Below, piece by piece: positions 51,001 through 63,000 of a stretch of DNA of 64,000 nt; within the stretch, counting starts at the first letter, position 1; every line of letters starts with the position of its first letter. Position numbers and translations under genes: made by a program. The notes beneath the pieces are model-generated. The model was not told where the DNA came from. It did no database searches and saw nothing but the letters and a program-made list of their open reading frames with translations. Source of the stretch: Dasyornis broadbenti (taxonomy: Eukaryota; Chordata; Aves; Passeriformes; Dasyornithidae); assembly GCA_013397935.1 (NCBI GenBank), contig VZRN01002233.1, positions 1,137,198 through 1,201,197 of the forward strand. Direction: 5' to 3'.

Positions 51001-54000
51001 CACTTCAAAATAAAACAAGGAGTGGATTCCATGATTCCTGATAACCAAGAACTAAACCAGGTTTTTACAGGATGAATCCCAGCTACCTAGAAAGAGGAAT
51101 GCCACCACAAAATCTGACTATTTAATTACTGAGCGTAATGAAAAGGGCTACTTTTTCATTTATTTCACAGTACACATCAGTTAACTCATTAAGGAGTTCA
51201 AGTTGGCTGCTTGCAGGCTGAAGGAGATATCAGACCCCTAATTAAACACAATAATCTTTCCTCAATGATTAATATTAAACACTAGATATTGCCTAACAAA
51301 AAAAAATTCTTTTGAACCCTCATTTTGTATGTAAACAGGCTTTTAGAGAAAAAAATCAAAATACATTTTAAGCTCTTAGCAGGGATAACAATTCTAATTG
51401 GGGAACAGAAATACATATTTTAAGTATAATGAAAGCACAGAACTTTATCTACTTACAAGACTGGAAAATTGAAAGAAAAAAATATCAGCTTTTTCAAAGT
51501 AAGAGTACAAGGGAAATAAAAATACTCAAAATAAAACTAACCAGTTGCCTCTGCCTAAAAAGCAGTGGGGAACAAGTGGCTGCTGCTGCTGTGCAATTCT
51601 TCCCTCTGTTGTCAAACTGTGCAACTACATCACTAACAGTGATGCACAGGAAACTCTGGCAATATATTTAATACTGGTTTTCCAATGACATTTTCTAGGG
51701 CTGGGTTTATTTCTTTTTCCTCATCTTTTACAAAAAAAATGCTGTAGAAAAAAAGTTCTAAGGAAAAGCATGAAGACATAAAACTTAACTGTGGATATAA
51801 ATGGACAAGCAACTTGTCTGCTGTTCAGTGCTTATTCCAACTGAACTTATCTATGGAAGATACTCCCCCAATTCCATAATGAGTTCTGCAGAACTTCACA
51901 GAAAGGATAGCAACCTTACCTCGAAAAATGTAACTTGTAAAAGTAGGGAAAAATAAAAGAAGGCACAATTATTTTCCAAATGACAACACAGTTGGTTTAC
52001 ACCAATGAACGGCAGGAAGATGACCACAAAAATTATTCCCTCTTCATTTGGATTTCCAAATGAAATTCCAAAGTCAGCTTTTATGTGATCCAACTCTAAT
52101 GAAATCTGTTCCTATCATGAGCACAGAGGTAATTTGCTATTGCTGCAAATCACTTCTCACAGATTAATACAACTTGTTTACAGGCCAATTACCCAGCCTG
52201 CCAGCTGGACACTACCAGAATGCCCAGTTTTTGTTTTGTTCTTTTAATGTTGTGCTGAGCACACAAGTGAGCATTCTTTCAAAACCAACTCATGAATTAC
52301 AAGGGGGAAATTGATACTGGCATTTCAGATAGACTGGACTTGATAAAGAAATTATATACAAAGGTAGAACATATTTTTTGGGATGCTAAATTCTAAAGTA
52401 CACTTTGATAGTACATTGTTTGACACCTGTTATTTAATTTCCTACAAACAGTGATATCAAAACAATTTACATGCTTCAGAAAACAATTTTAAGACATACA
52501 TTGGATGTTAACTGGCCCTTCTTTCTATTATGAATAAGCTGCTATGTACAACTGAAGTTGGAAAATGAAAAGAGTATCCTTAACAATATGGAGGTATTAA
52601 GTGCTTTGACCACTTGCAGTTATTGCAAAATATTAAATGGCCAGAAGATAGCTTTTTAAAATTTAATTTAAGGCTGATTATCGCTTGAAAACCATCTCCC
52701 CATCCTTCTTTTCCAACAGACACTAAAATTAACTACAAAGTCAAAGCAACCTCTGTGAAGAAAAAGCACAGTTAAGACAGCAACAATGACCAATGAACTG
52801 TAGGATCAGTGGAGAACCAACAAGAAAACAAAAGTCCCACAGACCAGCAATATTTACCCAGAATCTATTGCAGCACAGCTAGGTGAATATCCTTCTCCAG
52901 TGCCTCAGAAGGGGCAGCTGAGTCCCACATAGGGATTGTGAGGTGGAACCCTTGCACTACACACCCACATACCCAGTGCTCCCTCCCACCTGAGCTCTTG
53001 GACGCTCATCTTCAAATCTTGCTGCTAAAATGGCTCCGTGGCACTGCAAGGTGACAAAGTCACATCTACAAAGACAATGCCACAAATAAAACAGTGCTAA
53101 CAGCTCATTTCGAGCGAGACTCTGACTCAGAAGTCTGTGATTTTATGTGCAATTTATCAGATGTACTTGAAAATAAAATACACCAAATGTTACTCAAGAA
53201 ATCATCACTGAGTCCAGTCAGTGGCTGCTGCCCCAGCAGTGACCATATCCTGGTTCTGAGCATCTCTGGGCACATCAGTGACCACAACCTGCTGATGTCC
53301 TTCCCTCCTCAGCCTCTTCTGCTGACACATCTGCTGTTGGCAAGGCTGTCCCAAGCACAGGATAAAATGCTGCTCTATTTGCTGCTCTAATTTGAAAGAG
53401 CATGTTATGAAAACGGCCAGAAGACAACTGGTGCTGGATCCATGCTTCTGAAGTTGATTAACATCATTATATAGGAAAGAAAAAAAAGTTCATATTTTCC
53501 CTTCTCTAACTGGGCCTTCTATGCAGTTTTCAATTCACACCCTTTCATGATGTGTAGTTGGCTCCTCTGGTTACAAAGTCAGTGGTGACATGAACCCCAA
53601 AAACCAAACATGGTTAATAGTAAGTCCAAAGGCATCTTTTGATGATTACATCATTTATTCTCCCAAAATAAAAATCACTTTCATTAAAAGATTCACTACA
53701 ATGAAAATTGAATTTAATGTTCTATTAGCATAATTTAAGAGCTGCATTAAAATGTTTGATCAAGCTGAAAGAGTACTGAGCCAGTGCTTATTTAAATTAT
53801 TTAATTCTTTAATTTAGCTAACTTAGGACTGAAGTAGAGCAAAATGAAGTTCTGAACATTTAAGCAATCTGTAGCACCTGCATCCACTCTCATGCCACCA
53901 TTTTGTTCTTAAATAAACATCTATGTCTTAGTACAGCTATGAAGTAATACTTTCTACTATAAAAAAAGCCTCGTAACAGAAAGTCCACTGAAGAAAGCAA

Positions 54001-57000
54001 CCAGAAAACGAGGAGCAACCCAATGAAGTTCTGCTGTATCTCATCAGCAGCCTGCATGATTGAAGACCCCAGAGCTGACACACATTTTCTAGAAAATTTT
54101 CATCCTTTGAGCACACATTCATATCTATGGGTAACTGAAAGGGTGGAGAAGCCCAGTCCTTGTGACTGAGACAGCAATCAGAAAGAACTGAATTGTTCAA
54201 GTGTCATCAGTTAAAACTCGATCAGATTTAATTTTCACCTAGTCTTAATTTTTTATCTTAAAAAGCAAACTATGACATGTTTATTGAAAAGGTCAGAGGA
54301 AAAATAGAAAGCTAACTACTGACAAATCCCTGAGAAAACATTTTAGAAGACTTCGTTCCAATTCTTCTCCTTTAAGAAATGGGTTACTAATTCATCTTAT
54401 CCTATGCCAAAGAAAATTTTTAAATTAATTTCAGCATATTTTATCAATTGTCTTTTTCTAAGTTGAAGTCCTAGTCTTGTCTCCTATCACTGGAATGTTC
54501 CACTGGCTGTGGCCTGTCCTGCGCACCCAATTTCCCCCTCATTTCAGTTACCTGGACAGTACTACTTGCATTGCAAAGTGCTACTGCACATGAAGCTCAC
54601 CATCACAGAACTACCAAAAGTTTTCAGAACGTGTGCTTGGAATGAAATTGAAATTAGGTAACTTTTTATCAGAGATGACAAAATAAAGAAAAGTGAATCT
54701 TGTGCCAGTCACAGGGCATCTGTACTGCTTATTGAGGAGCACTATACGAGAACCTAAATTATTGGAAGAAGCATAGACATTATTATTAGCAATTCATTGT
54801 AAAAGTAAAGGCCATACTAAAATCTTGGAGTATTGCCTTCAAATAGTTTCTGGTTTCCTTTTAAACATTTCCCAGCTAACAAGTCAAAGACAAGCCCTTA
54901 CAGATGCAGAAGAAACAACAATGGAATTCGAGTTACAAATGAGGCCCTTTCTAGTTAATATTGAGAAGATCAGTTTTTCCTTTTCGCACTCCCCAAGGCA
55001 GCACATTCCCCATATAGTTTTAGGATGAACTGCATAGTCTGCTCACCCTTCTCTGCCCTGACAGTGATCAGGGCTATCCTGTGCCTCTCCTGAAAGCCAC
55101 CCTATCAGCAAGCCTCAAGTTTGCTGCTTCTTGCTTTATTTACCACCCAGACTTGTACTACAGCAAGCCCTTAGTGGCTACAACTGCTACCACAGTTAAG
55201 TCTCCCAAGGTTTGCTCCTGGTGCTCTCCATTCCAAATCAGCAGCACCTGGAATCTCACACACAATCTGGTTTCTCACAGAGCAACTCCAAAATCCAGGA
55301 GATGAATGTTGAAGGGCCCATTTACCTGCCCTGCAGGCCTCTGCTGTTAATTCTGTGGCTCAGTTCAACATAAAAACCCATAACTTGCATAGAGCAACTA
55401 ATTTCCAAAAGTATTACACAGAACCCAAGTATAATAAAATATAATTAACCTTGGCTGTATAAATGAGGAGGTTACATATTAAACAGCTCTTCCATAATAC
55501 TGAAACACACAGGCCTAACCAAGGTTTAACAGGCCCAGAGATGTTCACTAATTCCAGCAAAACCAAAAAGCTTCATCATCTTCTCACCCATTTAGTTACC
55601 AAGTGCCTGAATATCAATGGTGGATTTACCAACTTAAAGGACGATGTGAGAGATAACACAGGGGGGGAAGTAGACATTACATCAAGGAGAAGCTTTCTGA
55701 AAGCAGGTGACATCCTTTCTGCATTTAATATACTACATTCTGAGCAACAGCTAAGAGAGGGGGAAGTGGAATAAATAAAAAAGAACACAGATTATTTGCT
55801 ATGACATCTTAAAAACCAGCCCAAGCATTCCTTAGTCCATTGTATTTTTAGTTTATAGTTTACAAATTGGAATACAAACATCTGCTAAGACAGCCAGTAC
55901 CTTTAATTAAGAGCAGATCTCGAATCTCACAATCAGACTTGTGCTGTACAAATTTGTCTCAATTATAAAAAAGAAAGTCTAGCCCTTTATTCTTCATTGG
56001 ATGCTTCATAGCTAAGAAAAATGTTGAAGTTATTTTAGAATTAAAAATCACGAAATTACTATAAGCAGAACAATTAACCACAATTCTGTTCTCACTAACT
56101 TCTGCTGCCTCACAATCTGTCTCTTTTTCAAATATATCATGTGTGACACAAATGTGGTGCAGTTAAGACAGAGGAAGAGATTTCAGGTATTCTTGAGAAA
56201 CTATGACACAGCTATTTTCAAATCCTAAGCAAGAATATCTTACATTAAAATAGTGCAGTTCCCTCCCCCCCACCAGTTCAATTATTGAAAACCAGGAGAG
56301 GGTTACTAGCAGTTTCAAAATTGCCTAATTATCCAGTGCAATCCAATCTACGTCTTCAGAACAGTCTCTATGGTGGCAATAGTTCCTTTCTTCATTGGGG
56401 GATTAAATTGGTTCACGTGCTCTGAATAACCTAATCACTGCTGCCAATACAGTAACAAATGAAGGGAAAAACCTGCCTTATGAGCTAGAAAAATATTTAC
56501 AGGCCACACTACTCCAGCAAGAAGCCTTTTAGAGCTATTTCATACTATCAGGCAGAACATAAAGCAAAATCAAATGTCTCTACCTAAAATAAAAAGCTCA
56601 CAACAACAATCAGGTTACTAAGATACCTTTACTCAAGCCTATGATGACATTTTCAAGAAAGATGGCTTGGGGGAAAATGAAGTCCAAACACCTAATGCTA
56701 AAATACTGAGCAGATAAACAAAGAGCATAGGAGACATGCACAACACAGTGTAATCACTAGCAAAAAAATAAGGCAGCAAAATCAGTCAGAAATATTAGAT
56801 AATAAAAACTGTCACACTAATGTCATAAGTACTAAACCAGCAAAAATATATTCATTACCTTTGTTAATTAATTTAAAGGTTTCCTAGTCTGCATTATTCT
56901 ATTTAATGAAGCCAACAGCAAAACAAAATTTGCTGGCACTAGCTACCCAAATCCAAGATTAATTTTAATATTAAATACACACATCTAGTTGTTAAGCAGA

Positions 57001-60000
57001 AGTGAACTAGCACAGTTTGTTCTGACAATATTAGAAACTAAGTAACCCTTAATTCAAAACAAGTATTTCACATTTAAAAAACAGCCATCTATGACAATTC
57101 ACTAAGCAGAATGCAACAAAAAGGCCTCAGAAAATGATGCTCCTAAATGGTTAGTCTTTACATCAGCAATCTTACAATAAACAGGCCCTGAGCACATACC
57201 ATCAGGGTTTTTGGGATACATTTCTTTCATTAATCTCCAATATTAGCAGCAGCAGCATCACTCACTCTTCTGTTCCTTTCCTCCTAAAATACATTCCCCA
57301 GGAGTCCTTTCAATGCAATTTTATCAGCATTTCCAGGAGGTCTCTCAGCCACATCCCTACGCACAGAGGCAGCAAGAATCTCTGCATTTGTAACAATCCA
57401 TGGCTGCAAAGGAGGGTGGCAGGCACAGCGACTGTACCATAACCAAAATGCTGAGTTCTCTTCTCTCCTGCAGCACACGTACACACAGCCGGCGTCAGTG
57501 CCCGCCGCTCGCAACAGCAACCACAATGATGACACAAAATCTACAGAAAAAGCATGCATTACTCACTGGGTTTTATTCTTTAGCCTCTTCAGCATGTAAT
57601 TCTTTACAATGTAGTAGGTATGAAATGAAACATTTTCCCTTTATTCCACAGATGCCGCTGTGTGAATACCATTAGACACCAAGGACAATAGGCAGGATCA
57701 GCTCGAACATTAAGAGCAAATATTTAATGGAAGACTGGTTACCCCCGTCTCTCCCTTTCACATCTCTGCCTCATGTATCCAGGCACGGGTGGTACTGGCT
57801 CCCTTGAGAGGCTGTAGCTAGCAGCTGAGGCACAACTAAAACATGGCATGGATGTCAAGGAGCTGATGTCACCAAAACAAGTATTTCTCTCATAAACCCG
57901 GCAATGCTGTTAGGGAACTCCTACAAATCTATGGAAATTGTTCAGCTGGATGTGCTGTGTTACACAATGCACTGCAGCACCAAGAGTGATAAATCAGATC
58001 AAGATCTGTCAGGGTAAACAAGCTGAGACTCCAATAACTAAGTTATAAAACTGCCAATCAGCTGCTGGGACCTACACACAGTCTCAGGAGCTCTGTCACT
58101 TCGGGGCACAGGAGAGAAAACACCAGACACCTCTGAAACAACCTTGTTTTATTCAATTCTGAAAGAACAGTTCATCTACTAAAAAAGTGAAAGTTAATCC
58201 AAGACTGGTCTAAAAGTCTGCCGTCTTTATCAGCAAACACTGATCGAGCACCCAAGGCTCCAGTCCAGTAGATGCTGGGAACGCCTCAGAGAGGTCACAT
58301 TCAGTGCCTGAGAAAGGACTGGGAGATGGTTCAGACATGCTGTCACCTCACTCACACAGCAGCACTGCCAGCACAGGGCAGCTGGAGGGAAGAGGGGTTA
58401 TTTGTACACCAGAGCTGTGCACTTACACCAGGAGCTGGGGCTGGCTCCAACAAAAAGTGCAGAAATTCAGGAGCAAAGGAACACAGAGACAATATAAGTG
58501 CAGATGCTGGAGACTGTGCAAATTCTGTCTCACAGACAGCACCACATCAATATAAGAACAAAGGTTCTTCAAGCACAGAAATAACTTTCCTTAAGTCATG
58601 CAAATAGAATTGAAATATTAGTCACATAGTTTATTTCATTAATGGATTACAGGCTTTTATTTCAAGTTTTGCTGGCTCGTACAATCTCAAAACCGTATCA
58701 GTTTAACAAAGGTGAGGATAGGTAGCAACTCTATCATTAAATTTCAACATAAATGCAAACCCTTCAGTCTGTATTCCTGTACTCTTCTTCCAAAGTATTA
58801 CTGTTCTGAAGGAGCTGGAAAGAAAAACCTATAATTCTACAGAAACAGATTTGCACTTCAGAAGATCACAAACTATTGGAAAGAGCCACTCCATGACCTA
58901 ACATGGACACATCTGAGCAATAGATTGGAAACACAATTATTTCACAATTGAATAGTTTTATTTAATAACTCAATTTCAAACTGTCTGTAGTTCTGTAACA
59001 AACCAGCAGTCCACACTTGAACTGCTCATTTAAGTAGAAGATCATTTTGGATAGATCAACTATTTCACTGTTTATATGTCTCTGGAAAAAACCTGAGGCA
59101 AACTCACAAGCTCCTTTATAGTGCAAACATGATGCTCCAGAAAACATATACATATATTACATAATATTCTCACTTTTAAAAGGATTTCCTATGAACATAA
59201 CTACAGTGATTAAGACACAAAATAAGAACTTGAGATTTTCTGAAGCAAGGACAATATTTCAGTCCTGACAAAATAAATAGTCCCTTAAATGAACTGTATC
59301 ACCAATACCAGTAACGTTTCCATATGGTCCAGGTGCAATGCAGATGTTTATTGTGGGCCTTTAGCTAACAAGCAACAACAGTTGCCTTTAGCTAACATTG
59401 CACTGGTCTATGCTAAGTTACAATTTAAATACAGTTTAATAGCTCTGTTGCAAAAAGTAGTTATACAGAGGCCATAAGACCCAGTTTCCATGCAGCCCCA
59501 CAGATGCAGAGAAGTAATGTGCAACAAATAAATTCATGAAACCATGAGAAACCTCACCAGAGATCCCTTATCAAGCACATCCAACTAAACAGGCTTTTTA
59601 AACAATCTCAGTGTGGTTCGTGACCTGTAAAACCATGGAGGGAAAAATACCCTACAGACACAATAACCAGGTCATCTGAGCCACTCTCAGCTGTGCTTTC
59701 TGTAGCTCATCTTGTGGCTTGAGAGAACTAAAACTTCTAACAAATTAACACGAAAAACTTTTCTACTAGAATATCTACACCTTTAATGAGTTCATTAAAT
59801 TAGGTGTCTCAGGGATAATTTCTTTAACTCTTCTAATCCAAGTAGAAGACAGTCTTTATCTGTTGTCCTTGTTCAGCAAATTCGAGAAAATAATGTTGCA
59901 CATTTACTTTTTTTTTTTCCTTTCTAAAAGACAACTTTAATAACCTAGTCAACATGAAAACTTACCTGGTTTTTACATTTAACCTTTCATCTACTGCAGT

Positions 60001-63000
60001 TTAAATGTCAAAAAACATATTTGAACTGTAACTTTTTGGTATTTATTTCACCTCTCTCCATCTTCGTAGAAGTTCTCAATAGAGAAATTATTAATATCTT
60101 AGTATTATTTCTCTGTTTAAAAATATTATTCACAACTACTACCACTGCACTACTCATCTTTAGCCAGTCTGTCAGTGTAAATCCTGATCAACCAAGTACT
60201 TTTCTCCTAGTATGCTTTTATCAGCAATTAATTTTATCTTCTCTTATATTTCTCAAGGAGAAGAGCAAAGGTCCTTCAAATTCTTCAGTCAGCTTTTCTT
60301 TATACTCCTGTGAGCAGCCAAGCATCATCTGGTACCTCTGGCACCCAATTATTCCCATTCCTTTCCTTAACATTTACCAAGATATGAACTAATGTCCTGA
60401 TGCCATCCCTCTGTAATGAAAACTGACTATACAGCTATTTAATCCTTTTATCCCTGTGCAGTTCAGGCTATTGAAATACAGGTAAACCATATCAATTATG
60501 TGTGTTCCCTCTGGAGATTTATCTGTCTCTCAAGGATTATTTTTATAGAAATTAATAACCTTTTTATTAAAATGGCTGTATCTCCCTCTTCAGCACATCA
60601 TTTCTCTTCCATTAAAGTTAAAAAACCCAAAAGAAGCACAAAAAAAGCAAAGGCCCACATTCAAATATGCATCTAAAATCCCATTGTCTTTTCCTCCCAA
60701 TATATCAACTACTGGAAACCAGTTTTAATTCTCTGAAACATTAAAACACTGTTACAACATCAATTTGTCAACAGAGAAGCTGCATAAAATGTAATACATT
60801 TCACATTTTTCTAAGAAAACAAAACAGACATACATGTATGTAGCACTAGATTATGAAAATCTTCTAATATATTTCTTTTCCACGTGATTGAAAAAAATTT
60901 AGCTAGAATTTAGTAACATTTTAGTACTCACTGTCTTCTCCTGGACAAGGCATACCGGGTTTCTCTGGAGTACTTGGGAAAACTAAAACAAAAACATTAG
61001 ATTTTTAAGATAAAATATTCTGAGTTGTACTTTTTCCTTAATTCTTGAATACATTTACACAGAACAGTATCTGGAAGCCCTTAAATAATTCTACATGAGA
61101 AACGATGTAATCAAAAGCTGGCTCCAGTTTGGCAGAAGCTTATACTGGAGTAAAGCATTAACAATCTTTTCAGTACAGAACTCAAAGCCTCCTGCACAGT
61201 TTCAGCTTTGGGCTCCAGTTCCCTCTTCAGCATCAAACTACACAGAAGCAGCTACACAAAGAATGATACTTGACAGGCAAGGGAGTCACTCCAACCTCAC
61301 ACTTAAGCAGCTGTTGGGATTATCAGGCACACAGGGGTTCTTGAACTGTGCAATACTTGCCATGAATAATCAGCCCTTCATCTCTGTTCTGACAATACAA
61401 ACGGAAGGCTTCCTCCAGCTCCATCTGAGATGAGATGGTACAGGGGTCACCTAACAGAAAAAGCAACACACAGGCAAATTTACCACTGAAGAATTCAGTG
61501 GAGAATTTCAATTAGTAAAAAAATGTGCCACCCTCAAGGACTGCCTTTCTTTCAATCGCTTGATATTAAGCTGGCATTTTCATCAAAGCCAAAATGGAGC
61601 AACACAATTATTCCTTCCAATTTCATCACAACTGAGTTGACAAAACTGTCCTATTGGTCTGCAACAGGATAACAGAAAACCAAAAGTGAACAGACATGCT
61701 TAAAGATCCCCACATTGTTGTCTTTTCTGCTTGTGGTCACATTATCAGCATTACCTTGGGAGGGTTATTTTTGTTAAAACTGGATAATTAATCCATAAAT
61801 CCACTTAACCAGACACACGTAAAGTACAGTACGTCACAATGAGAGCAAGCAAAGAAGCACGGGTGTCACTCTGAACCCCTGTGCCTTTGTGGAACAGCCA
61901 CCTTCCTGCAGCACACCTTGGGTGACATGCGGCCTTATAATATCCAGGCCAAGTGATGACACCACTGTCAAGCCACATAGTACAATTTAATTTTGTAGTT
62001 TTAAAAAACGTTCTTATTTTGTAACATGATGCATCCAGGGTCCAGCTACCCCTCTCTGATGGCCACTGCTATTGATGATCTATAAATACAGCAATAATGC
62101 AACATGAAAGACAAAAGAATTATTTGTACTGCAAATCATCAATCCATATTTTTTTTATGTTTATGGGATTTTATCATGAGTGAGCTATTCATAGTTCTAA
62201 ACCTTTGGATCTTGTCAAAAACAAAGAAATACTATAAAAGCCCAACAGAAAATCTATTGTCTTCATCTGTTGGTAGGTTTTGTTTATTCATTAAGCCATC
62301 GGCAATTGTTTGCTTTTAGATAGTTCAAAGAGAACATCTGTTTGTGCAATCAGTCAAATGAACTTAAATTCCATGTGGCAATAAGTGGAAACACTCATAT
62401 GCAGAAATAGGATAACTCACAAAACCCAGGAGGACTGAGGACAGCCAACACAGCAGATTGGCTGAAATTTAACAACTCAGACCAGGATCAGAAAAAGGTT
62501 GTATAAGTTTAAGCAAGACTAGAGGAAAATACTTACTAGAATGGAATCTAAATGAATCTGTTGTTCTAATTTAAGTAAGCTTCAAAAAGCCAGTACAACA
62601 GAGAGTCCAACCAAGAAACACTTCACAGGACACTCATGTCTTAGAATACTCGATCTCAGAACTCATGGGGTTTTCTTCCCTGCAATAATCTTCCTTTATT
62701 AGCAGGCATGCAGTTCAACCAGCTAAGCACAGGCAATGTAATTATCCTCCATGTCCTTCTGATCAGATTACTTCTTATTACACCACCATTAAACTGAGGT
62801 TGGTAAAGTTGCCTCTGTCCTCTTGGTAGTCAAAAGATAAAGACTAAAATTTTAAAATATTAATACTACTCCTTGGTGTCTTAAAAAAGGCTGAGTCTTC
62901 TTTGACTACTGGCTACCTCCTTCCTAGGTCATTACTTTGAAATTCCATTTACTCAAATAACACTATCAGCTAAGAAAGCTATTAGAAAAACCAAAACATA

